From: Trachythela sp. YZ-2020
Lineage: Eukaryota; Cnidaria; Anthozoa; Malacalcyonacea; Clavulariidae
DNA length: 64,000 bases
Reading direction: 5' to 3'
Assembly (NCBI GenBank): GCA_016169945.1
Contig: JADLSH010000387.1
Span: 1,054,001-1,118,000 of the forward strand
Shown one piece after another: positions 1 to 11,000 of this stretch. Under the pieces are notes generated by a model. The model did no database searches. It saw only the letters and a program-made list of their open reading frames with translations, and was not told the DNA's origin. How positions within the stretch are numbered: the first letter of the stretch is position 1; each line of letters begins with the position of its first letter. A program made the translations under genes and the position numbers.

Positions 1-975
1 AGAGTAACTTCTTCAGGCTTTTCCAAGTTGTGCAATTTCACAAACAGACTCACATCATTGCACATATGACAAGTTGCTCCAGAATCAATTATCCATGTAT
101 TTGTTCTCCCATTTAATGAACTAAATGCATGATTCACCATCAATCCCACTTCATCACTATCTGAGCTGCTGTCAATTCGTCCGGATTCAGCTGCATTGTT
201 AGCCTTATGCTTGTTATCAATACCCTCGTTAAACTCCCCTTTGTCACCATCATGTTTTGGAGTGTTCAGTTCTCGACAGTTTCGTTTAATGTGTCCAAAC
301 TTTCCACAATGGTAGCATTTGGGACCCTTGCCTTTAGACTGTCTACTCGCAAGCATAGCTTTCATTCCATCACTTGTCTCAGACCCACTTCTCTCCTTCA
401 GTTTTCGTTCTTCGTGCAACAAACGTTCGGTCACAGTTTCCATTTTGGGAACTTCAACATTTGCCCCCAACGCCGTCACTAGTATATCATATGACTCAGG
501 TAAACTTGCTAACAAATGAACAACTCGATCCTCTTCTGTTATAGGGTCATCGATGATCGCTAATCCATCAAATATTTCAGTCATTTCCTTGATGTGTTTC
601 TGAACAGATTCACCGTCTTTTAACCGCAATGAATAGAGTTTACGACGCAGTGCCAACTTATTTGCCCACGTTTTCTTTTGGAATTGATTGGCCAATTTTT
701 CCCAAACCACAGCAGGGTCTTGTGGATCTCCAAGGAGGTACAACAACGACGGATCGACTGACAAAACAATATTTGCCAAAGCACGATCTCTTCTCGCAAC
801 AAATTTCGCTAAATCTTCTGGTTTATCTGAACCTGGCGACACTTCAGTCTTGGCCACAATTCCTCACACACCGTCTCTCATAAGTGCCATTCGACATTGC
901 ACTTTCCAAGTAGGGTAATTCTTGCCATTTAACGGAATTATACTCGCCGTTTTCACGTCCAAACCTGACGCCATT
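1..975 (-). mobile_element. Ty1/copia retrotransposon, gag and start of protease (decayed, cut by window edge)
   Basis: Read on the minus strand, an ATG near 973 opens a copia-type Gag. It has the family N-terminal pattern (LNGKNYPTWK) and a UBN2-like middle part. A CCHC zinc knuckle (CYHCGKFGHIKRNC) follows at about 275-320, then the aspartic-protease motif DSGATCHM at about 75-100. The protein runs off the left edge, so integrase and reverse transcriptase would lie outside the window. An in-frame TGA stop at 864-866 breaks the frame early in Gag, so this copy is probably dead or the base is an error. Gag packages the element RNA and the protease matures the polyprotein. The element points away from the PARP gene to its right. 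Confidence 0.88.
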
Positions 976-1067
976 TCAATACCAAATATATTCCCAAATT
1001 TCGATCACTAAAAACTTTGTTTTACCTTCTTATTTTGCTCCGTTGTTTACCTCCTACACATACGTCC

Positions 1068-1081
1068 CTGGGCCCATAACC
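1068..1081 (-). other. Primer-binding site of the copia element (half initiator-tRNA type)
   Basis: On the minus strand the 14 bases GGTTATGGGCCCAG lie just upstream of the Gag start. They complement the anticodon stem-loop of eukaryotic initiator tRNA-Met (CTGGGCCCATAACC). Copia-type elements are known to prime reverse transcription from such an internal half-tRNA, so position and sequence both fit. Confidence 0.75.
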
Positions 1082-1084
1082 TTT

Positions 1085-1217
1085 TGAAATGATTTAATTG
1101 TAAAGAATGTAAAAAAGATAAAGTTTATAAGTAATATCAAAGATAAAAGTTCACTGTTCTAATATTCAAACAACAGACAACGTGGTCTTAAACACGTGAC
1201 CACTTTAACAACTAACA
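1085..1217 (-). repeat. Candidate copia 5' LTR
   Basis: On the minus strand this stretch begins TGTTAG and ends TTTCA, three bases before the primer-binding site, as an LTR should. The outer border is a guess: the second LTR lies outside the window and no target duplication can be checked. Confidence 0.35.
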
Positions 1218-2050
1218 AAACCGGAAGTCCATAATGTTTGTCTAAAATGAAGTTTATGAGTGTATACTTTCAACACTCTTGTCTTTCGCGACCCTATTCT
1301 GACGAAATTTATTCTGGTTTTGAGTTAAAAAGCTTAGTAAATAGTAATGTTTTGGAATGTAAGGCCTAGACAAACCATTACGCTGCAGGCCCAGACAAAC
1401 CATTCACTGGTGAGCCAGTTCGGCTGATATGAATGGTCTATTTATAGAATGAATGTTCAAGGCTATGGGTTGAAGGAATAGTAGAGCGAAAATGCACGGA
1501 GAATATGTAAACCAAATTGGAACCCTAGACAATACATCTTAAGTTGTATATTTTCATTCCATTCTTCATTGCCAAATAGAAAATTTAGGGTATATAATTC
1601 AACGTTCTTGTTGTACTGTCGTCGTCAGGGCAGTTCTGAGCCTGAAATTTTAAAACTTAGCTGTCAGGTTGCCTACCAGGATTGGTCTATACCAACAAAT
1701 AAATCCCAATTTCTCTGATTCTCCTAGATTTTTTACTGCTAAGCTGTGATCTAGTTGATTTTCAGGCCTTGAAATACGACTTGATGTCAACAATAAGAAA
1801 TCACATAAACTTGAATAAATAAAATAAATTAAGGATTTTTGGGAAAACCAAGTAATTTCAATTAAAGCTTGTATAGAGGAAAATCAGAATTTGAGTATGA
1901 CATATGCCCGGCCTGCAGCCTTCAATGGCTTTTACAACATTGTCAATTAAGGTGTCAATCTCATTCATTGATTCACTTGTCTAAATTCGTTTTATAGAAT
2001 TCCACCTGTATGATCAAATAAATCCATGTTTGAATACAAGAAACGTTTAG
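1218..2050. other. Non-coding spacer before the first recognised PARP exon
   Basis: I see no convincing exon here. Further 5' exons of the PARP14-like gene could be hidden here or lie left of the copia insertion, because family members usually have a longer N-terminus. Confidence 0.5.
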
Positions 2051-5000
2051 CAGTTAATTCTCCCGAATGAAGTGAGAATGGATTACAAGTCGGAAGAGTT
2101 TCAAAGAAATCAAAAATCTCATAAAAAGAAGTTCGTAAATGTGCTTCACGATCTGCTTCAATCATGGAGGACTCCCAATTCGAAAAAGAACGCACATGAA
2201 ATCATGGCCGTCAAGCATGAATACATAGAATTCTTACAGCATATTGATTTCCGAAGAGATCTCAAAAACACGTATCCTGATTTAGTTGCGTTCATCGGTC
2301 ACAAATACGACCAGATAGAGCTCAAAGGTCCATCTTCCCAAGTTGTAGACGCAACTGTTATGATAAATGAGCAAACACGCAAAATTAGTGAGAAACATTT
2401 AACGTTATCTCAGTCAAGCTTAGTGTGGAGTATTGTCGCGAAGAATCGGTGGAATGAGTACTTCACCAGACAACTTGGTAAAGAAAACATAAAAGCTAAG
2501 GTAAGTTATACATAAGATAGATATGACATAGCTAGAATATATTGAAATCCGTTCCGATGCAAAACCAACGTCGGGGTTGTATTTGCATATTTTCAGACCG
2601 ACCTATCCATTTTTAGAAACAAATAATTTCTAAATTCCGCGCATTTCGCGGATTTGATTTTTCGTCGCTGTCGTGACCATGTTGTATGCTAGCCAGACTT
2701 TACTGATTGTTGATATATATTGACTGCACTCTATTAAATCGGTCACAATTAAATGGAAACCAGACTTTACGAGACAAATACGTCATATAATAAAGGAGTT
2801 TATTATAGTATAAACACCGAAATATATATTATAATATTCTGAGGTGTTATAAAATCAGTATAATGAATGACTTCAAGTGTATGATATAACTTTCCCAGTT
2901 TTGAAGAGAAATTCAATGTGAAGACAGTTGAGCTCATTTATGAACCTCTTGCATTATAACAGTGACATCAAGACAGCGATATATACGGTACGGATTTCCT
3001 TTGTGTTTTGCTGACAAGTTGTGTATTTGAGAAAGAAATAGACAATACAAGAAGTTTTGAGTTTTGATTTCACTATATTCCGTACGACTTCTAATGATGT
3101 AACACAGAGAATGCCGTGTGTACAAAGCATACAATACCATGATCGTAATCTTTTATTGAATTTTAAAGGTGTGTGTCGGTCTCTCACAAACTTTAGTGAT
3201 TTTAGCATTCAGTCAAAGAGAATGTGAACGAGCGTTTGAAATTCTGTTCGAAACAATAAGAGAAGATACATTGTCTGTCAACAAAGACTGCTCCGTACAA
3301 AGCGATCAATTTCAATTGCTAATCTCCAAGTTACAGCGTGGCAACTTGTTACAAATAAAAGTTCTACCGGAGGAAAATACCATTAGAATTATCGGCGTAG
3401 AAGAAGATATCTTACGAGCTACGAAAGAAATTTCTGACTTCGTCGAAGAAGACAGAATGCACAGTGATACACACAGACCACAGGTTTCTGAGTACATTTG
3501 GAACTTTCTTGCCAGACGGGTCAACCATGAAAGTGTTATCCAGATAGCTAACGATTTAGAGCAGTATAGTGTTTCGATACAAATCACGGATGATCATGAG
3601 CAATTCCTTGTGTGTGGCTTCAACAAAGGAATTATACAGTGTAAGCAACGTCTGTCCGAGCTCGCTGCAATGATAGTAGAACGAGAGAAGAAGTTGACAT
3701 ATCCTGGAGTTAAAAAACTGTTTCTTGATCAAGCCGGAAAGGAGCAGTTGCAAATGATTGAAAAGGAAATGGATGTCGAAATTGAGATAGTTCGCAGTTG
3801 CAGAACAGTCTTAAAAGCACCCGTTCCTTTGCCAAGGACATATTCCCTTCCCAATAAAACACCTGGAAGGTTTATCTACGACGTGAGCAATTTCACGACT
3901 ACAGAAGGAATAAAAGTCTCCTGGAAATACGGTAGTATAGAAAATGAAGCGGTAAGTAATTGAAAACTTTGTAGAACGTTGGATATAAAAAGTTACGTTG
4001 GCTTAAAAAAGTTAAAATACAAACTACAAATTCTTTTGGAATTACATTTTGATGCAGGATCCCACTATTTTCTTTACTCCTGTTTCCCGTAATCAAAATG
4101 AACATCATCTCACGACCCACAAAACTTTTTAATCATTGTCTTTTGAATGAGCTCTTCAACAAAGTTCTAACATCGTAAAACATGACTTTTCTTACTTTGT
4201 TTAAAGGCTGATGTGTTGGTAAACTCTGCACACTCGAACCTTAATCATCTCACTGCATGTGGTCGAGTTTTAATGGTTCGTGGCGGACCGTGTTATGAAG
4301 AAGCATGTAAGCCTCACACAAATATACGACCAGGAGACGTTGTAGCAACGGAAAGTGGTAACCTTTTGTCTAAGTATGTTATCCATGCTGTATGTCGCAA
4401 CTTGAGTCAATTTAAGGATCCGTCATCTGCACTTGAGGTACGGTAGAATATCCATAGTGTATTCCTAGGAATTTAACAAGAGAGCTCCTTGAGACTATAC
4501 GTTTACACTATATCGGACAAGTTTTAAGGCTGTTTTATAGAACTATCCAACATGGTGTAAAGTTTTGTATCGTTGTAAAATTCTATTCGCGGTATGGTGT
4601 TAGCAAGAGGTTACAACCGACATATCGAATATTACCTTTTCCAGTTCGTTCGTACAAAAAAGCTTAGCTACAACAAAGTTTCTTTTGGTGGTGAAAGTGT
4701 GGAATTTTATACTATAATGAATATGGACAATTTCATTCTTTACTTCTTGGTATTTACAAACGATCGGGCTAGCATGAGATTTGTGACAACAAATAAAAAC
4801 GTCAAAATTGGTTTATTGTTAATATGTTTGGAAATATAATAATTTGAAATGTACAGAGTATTGTATAGAGAAATGTACAATCTATATTTTGTAGTATTTC
4901 TACGTTTTTATATTGGATGGAGTAACTATCATATTAGGCCAATACATTGATATTTGATTGATCAAAATAAGGAACCATTTGCCTTATAGAACCGCTTAAG

Positions 5001-8000
5001 GTGGCGACACCAATTTTGCAACCCGTCCAAATTATGGAAATTGGGTTAAAAGTATTTCAATACTTTTAAGGATTTTTAAAGAAAAATCCTACCGATCATC
5101 TCTAAAACTGATTATTTGTGGTCCCTATCATCAAGATTCATTTAAGGTGGCTCTCTACAGTTATAGTACAGTTTGAAACACGATCTATATAGATCAGACG
5201 TCATCCTCCTGGAATCTTCGTGACCGGCAGAAATTTTGAAACAAGCCGCGGGAAGTTATTTTCGGAGACTTTATAGCGAAGAATCCACAAGTTTTTCATT
5301 ATAATCGTAAATCTTTGAAATTTAAACAGTATGTATGGTTTTAACCAGTTTCTAAGCTTTCTTTTAGTGTGTTTTTTTACCTATATATGTTCAGTATTAT
5401 CCTTTATAATGTTCAAAATCTTCGACGTACAAAATCTTGCACTGACTTAAAAAATCTGAAATTATATTTTTAAAATTATATTCTCTTCAAGGCAGTCTAG
5501 GACTGTCAAAGTAATATAATAGTCTTCAAAGCAATTGAAAGTTTGAAACTTATGTTATTCCTGTAGTGTTTGACATAATTATTAAAAACTACAATACAGA
5601 CAGTTTAATAATTAACAATTATTGAATGAGGTTGAGCATGATATGAAGAATTGTCAAGCAGAAGTTTGACCGAAGCTGAATGCTGAGGTTGATAATTCTT
5701 CATATCATGTGAAAACCGAATTCAATAATTGTTTTATTATTTATTTAAAAGAATGAAAAATTACCGGCAAGTTTTTCGCTCTTTTGTGGGAAATTTACAT
5801 TCTTTGCTTTTAAATAATCTTCAAAAATCACTCTACAAGCTTTCGTTGATCTTTTTGTATTATGCGAATCTTTGTCTTCAAGTAATTTTTGAATTTCAGC
5901 TTCCTCAAGGTTGGCGAACCTTTCCTTGAGGAAGTCATTTGTTTCATTTCACATTCCCGCTCCTTCGGAAGTTGATGTCGTCGTCATTGGCATGACGTCA
6001 TAACGTGAGATACGACTTTTTCGTCCACGTTATGACGTCATAACGTGGATGAAAAAGTCGTATCCCACGTTATGACGTCACTCGTTGGACATGACGATTT
6101 CACACATGGCTATTAGCCAATCAGAAGCCATGAATTCTTTTAAATAAATAATAATACGAGTTGTCTTATGAAAAATACGAGTTGTCTTATGAAAAATACA
6201 TGTTGTTTGTCACACCGATATCGATTTTAACAACCAAAACAAATTGAAGAGACGTTGGATTAATAGTATTTCTATTTCCATAGTAATTAATCATGCATTT
6301 TCATCTCAAGCAAGTAAAGAATATGTGGCACAGGCCAAGAAATCGGAATAAAAATTAACAACAAAGAACCAAGCACAAAACTATACATACGTTTGATTTT
6401 GTTTCAATTCGTGTTGTTCACTATGAGGCGCCGTGTGTTGCATAATTCAAACATTTTTCGTCGCTTAACTGAAAAGCTCACAACACATGTTGAAATGCCA
6501 AAACCATCCATTTAACCATGTGAAATACACACAGCACATGTTGAATAGCGAAATTAATACTAAAATGATTATTTTACTCAATTTTTGCGTGAATTTCACT
6601 CTATTTTTGTGCGAATTTCACTCTATTTTTATGCGAATTTCAGTCTATTTTTATGCGAATTTCAGTCTATTTTTATGCGAATTTCAGTCTATTTTTGTGC
6701 GAATTTCAGTCTATTTTTGTGCGAATTTCAGTCTATTTTTGTGCGAATTTCAGTCTATTTTTGTGCGAATTTCAGTCTATTTTTGTGCGAATTTCAGTCT
6801 ATTTTTGTGCGAATTTCAGTCTATTTTTGTGCGAATCAGGGTTGGTAGGTCCTGCGCATGCTCGGAGCCAAATAGCTATCTACCAAAAGAGGCCAAACTA
6901 CAATTTTTCTAAAGAGGCCAAAAAAAAGCTAAAAGAGGCCAAATTAAATTGCAAACTCGTGCCCAGGAATTTTTTTCCTCAATGGAGCTCTTAAGTTGTC
7001 AGCAAAAAGAGGTTAACCGAATGATTTCAAATGGTGGCGTAATGCTCATTGGGTAGGGTTAGTTCAAAAACTAAGGGGCCCGCCCCGACAGTTAGGGGCC
7101 TCCATCAGCCACAGCCTATCGCCCAGAAAGTTAGAAAATGTAGAAAATGCAGGTTAAGAATCAATGGGAAACTGCAAAATTAATAATGCTAAATAATAAA
7201 GCCTCCATCGACAACGGTAGCTGATTTTTTTATTCTATCTCAAATAAAACAAAAGTTATTCTTATTAGTTATTGACATTGTTCAGTTTTATTCATATAGC
7301 TAATGTGGTGACTAGTTTGACTACCCTATGACAAACTATCAGCGGCTGAGTGCCTGATTTACAATTGGCTGAATTTCATCAGCTGTGATTTGCTGAAAAT
7401 ACAACTAGATTATCCCATATGATATCCCAAATTTACATTACAAATCAACCTCTCACATCATTTAGTATACATCTAAGTGATTTTTACAACTAAAGATCAA
7501 TATAATTCTAAAAAAAAATTTTGAAGTGAAAAGAGGCCAAAAAGTAGCCAAATGGCCAAAAAATGTTTCGAGGCCAAACAAGAAAAAAAAAGGCCAAAAT
7601 CGAGTTATTTGGCCTCAAAAAGGCCAATATACCAACCCTGTTCTTAGAGACTGTTCGTTTCGTTTACATGAAGTATTTAGAGCGATTATGTTCGCACAAA
7701 AATAGACTGAAATTCGCACAAAAATAGACTGAAATTCGCACAAAAATAGACTGAAATTCGCACAAAAATAGACTGAAATTCGCACAAAAATAGACTGAAA
7801 TTCGCACAAAAATAGACTGAAATTCGCACAAAAATAGACTGAAATTCGCATAAAAATAGACTGAAATTCGCATAAAAATAGACTGAAATTCGCACAAAAA
7901 TAGAGTGAAATTCACGCAAAAATTGAGTAAAATAATCATTTTAGTATTAATTTCGCTATTCAACATGTGCTGTGTGTATTTCACATGGTTAAATGGATGG

Positions 8001-11000
8001 TTTTGGCATTTCAACATGTGTTGTGAGCTTTTCAGTTAAGCGACGAAAAATGTTTGAATTATGCAACACACGGCGCCTCATAGTTCACGCATTATAATTC
8101 AGACGCATGCACAAAATGCGATCATGTCGAGTCGATTTTTTTTGACGTCAGCAACTTCAACTGGAATTTTGAGCTGTTTTTCTCGTGTTTCCTTCGTGTT
8201 TCTCTCGTGTTTTCAGCAGTGCCCCCCTAGAAATTGAGAGCCAGCTACGGGCTTGCGATGGGGGGTATTTTTTTGGGATACTTACATGTTTTTGTTACGT
8301 CAAACTTTTAAAAGAACAATGCGATGCTTAAATATACCGCAGAAAATACAAAGAGGAGCTTCAGCTCTAAATTGAAATTCACTATTTCACCGCATTACAT
8401 AACTTAGAATTTTTCTCTGTTTTAGTTTTTACAAGGGCTAGTGCGAAAAATCCTTGAAAAATGTCACGAGACAGGGGCATCTTCGCTTGCAATCCCAATG
8501 ATTGGCGCAGGTCAGCATGGATTTCCCGAGGGAGTTGTTTTGCAAGTAATCAAAAACGAAGTAAACCAATTTAGCAGCAGCAAAGGAACTCAGCTTAACC
8601 TCAAAGATATTCGCGTAATTGTGTTTCAATCTAAACCAGAGAGAAGGCAATCAGTGCCTTTACCAACTACGCCACGAATTTCTACTGGTCATGAAATCGC
8701 TTTTGGATTGGTCCGTATTCACCTGTGTGGTGGCAACGTGGCACAATATCAATCAGATGCCTTGATGAACTTATCTTCAACAAATATAAGAGTGTCGACC
8801 ACAACCTCCCAATCCACGAATACCCGACAAAGTGATGATGGAATCGAATTCAGTGATTTTACGCCAGAAGAGCCAATGAAAACACCACCTGGCAGTGTGC
8901 TGGTGACAAAAGCAGGCAAAGGCATGAATGTAAGATACTACATGCACTGTGTCCCTGCCTCGTCAGACATTTCTGGATTGGAGAGCGCAACGAAAGCTTG
9001 CTTGAATGCTGCGAAATTTTATGAACTAAATAGCGTAGTAATATCGGCCTCGGGAATAACTTCTTTCAGCGTCGCGCCCAACGAATGTGCCAACGTCATT
9101 CTGAACGCATCCAAGACCTTTTCCAATGCAAATTCTATGATGGATGTTAGAGTGGTTGTGTTTGACATGGGTTTGATGCAAATCTTCAAAAACGTTTTCG
9201 AAGAAAAGGCAAAGGAGCAAAAAACGAGTGAGAAATTCCATGAAAGTGATCAAAGAGCAAGTTTAGAGGACGCGGCAATGAAACATCAGCGTCCTGTGAA
9301 CATCGGAGGGAAAGAAGAAGTTATTTTTCGAGTTGTTGGTTTTCACGATAACGTGAACATGTCCATTGAAAAAATCGAAGCGTATTTCAACCGAAGCAAA
9401 GTAAGTAAATGCGTTAAAGATGAGAAAATGATTAACGGACTTTGGAAGCATAACTCTGAAATTAAAGAATTATCAAAGAAATATGAGGTTTTTATCGCTT
9501 TATCTGCTGAGGAAGTCTGTATCGAAGGAATGACGGAACAAGTCTTTGAATGTAAGGATGCGTTGACCGATTTTCTGAACAAGTGTGATGAGAAGGAAAG
9601 AGAGGTGAAAAGATCACTTGAAATTTCGGAAAGTGTGCAATGGTCGTATTCTGATGTCAATGGCACCGTCCTGTTTGACGCAATCCTAAACGGAATGGTT
9701 GAGAGTGAGTTCAAAGTCGGCAATAAAAAAATTACCGTCCCAAGATCGGAAAATACGTATATAGTTGATCTAGCTGAGATGGTTATATCGGAAAGTCGTA
9801 CTGGTCGCACTGCATCACTTTCAAGGACACATCTGGAAAACACTTCGGGTAATTGTGACTAATATAATTGTAGATTAAGGGAGGGTAAATAATGGGGCAT
9901 GTAATATGGAGCCATTTGTCGCCACGAGATCAAGTTTTTCTCACAGTTTTCTCCTATGTTTAAAATATGTAAATATAAAGTCGCTGCAAGAAGAATATGA
10001 GAGACCTTTAAAAATATAGAGAGGAACAATTTTACCATTTCCCCGACGGTCTGAATGTTTTAGTCGAACAAGTTGTTTTTAATTCCAACCGTCTCGTGAC
10101 TCTCGTTCGGTTTTGGAAAGGTTGCGTTTTTCTTAATAAGAAACGTAAGCATTAAGTGATATTGACACATAAGAAAATGAAAGCGCTATGGATGACATTT
10201 CGTCCGTCGGACAGCGTTGCTAATTATCTTATTAATACAGTACCTTCCGTCTGGAAGAATGCGTTATGCAAAAGTATCAACGTTGCATACAATATATATT
10301 TTTGATTTCAGTTTTGCCTAGATCTTGGGAACCACAACCAAAATATGAAGATGTCCACTTAGTCGCTCTGTCCAGTTCATCAAATGAATACCAGAAGGTC
10401 ATCGATCTCTTTGGTCCTGCAATCAACTTGGTAACAGTCCAAAGTATCGAAAGAATCCAAAATCCTCGTTTGTACAAAATGTATCTTAGTAAGAAAGAGT
10501 CGATGGGAATGGAAGCAAACGAGAAGCAGTTGTTTCATGGCACGAAGTCGGAAAATGTTTCTTCTATCAACACAAACAATTTTAACCGACGTTTTTCTGG
10601 TATAAACGGTAAGAAAATTTTACTTATTCAAAAATTCAAAGTGTATTTTAGCATCTATCTAGAGTAGGCCAGGAATAGTTTTTATATATTATATCGGTAT
10701 AGAATATATTATATCTAATGAACAAGAGGAAATTCAATCCTGTAGGATCTTCTAGGATCTTATAAGATCCTGTTAAGATCTTTGTAAGATCTTACAAGGT
10801 CCTGCCAAGATCTTTGTAAAATCTTACAAGATCCAGTTAAGATCTTTGTAGGATTTTATAAGATCCTGTCAAGACTATTAAAGTTAATGTTAAGATCTGA
10901 GCAAGGTCTTACAAGATCCTGTCAAAATCTAGTAGTATATCCTATCAAGGTCTGAGTAATTTCTTACAAGATCCGGTAAAGATCTTACTAAAATCTAAAA

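Larger units (their letters stand above)
6421..8083. mobile_element. Foldback element with about 400-bp inverted termini that contain a 22-bp satellite
   Basis: The left end CTATGAGGCGCCGTGTG and the right end are exact inverted copies, and the inversion continues for about 400 bp through unique sequence and then through the satellite. The 4-bp TTCA at 6417-6420 is repeated at 8084-8087. The uninterrupted target is preserved at about 56323-56340. The internal part is a second transposon (6837-7640). Satellite translations give periodic ORFs in both orientations, but these are artefacts of the repeat. Confidence 0.85.
5142..8190 (+). mobile_element. TTAA-flanked MITE copy A, split by two insertions, 3' end lost
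   Basis: It starts TTAA-GGTGGCTCTCTACAG and matches, in inverse orientation, the intact copy at 55711-56954. Shared blocks are about 5142-5612, 6157-6420 and 8084-8190; the rest is inserted DNA. After 8190 the match to copy B stops, so the far terminus is missing. It lies in intron 3 of the PARP14-like gene. A similar short start (TTAAGGTGGCGACACC) occurs at 4988. Confidence 0.75.

Noticed and set aside
6487..8017. Long repetitive ORFs (FSLFLCEFQSI-type) in several frames of both strands
   Set aside because: They are translations of the 22-bp satellite in the foldback arms; they are symmetrical and present in all frames, so not genes.
9343..9843. Minus-strand 166-residue ORF
   Set aside because: Antisense of the PARP14-like exon 8426-9848, whose plus-strand frame has clear domain homology and fitting splice borders.
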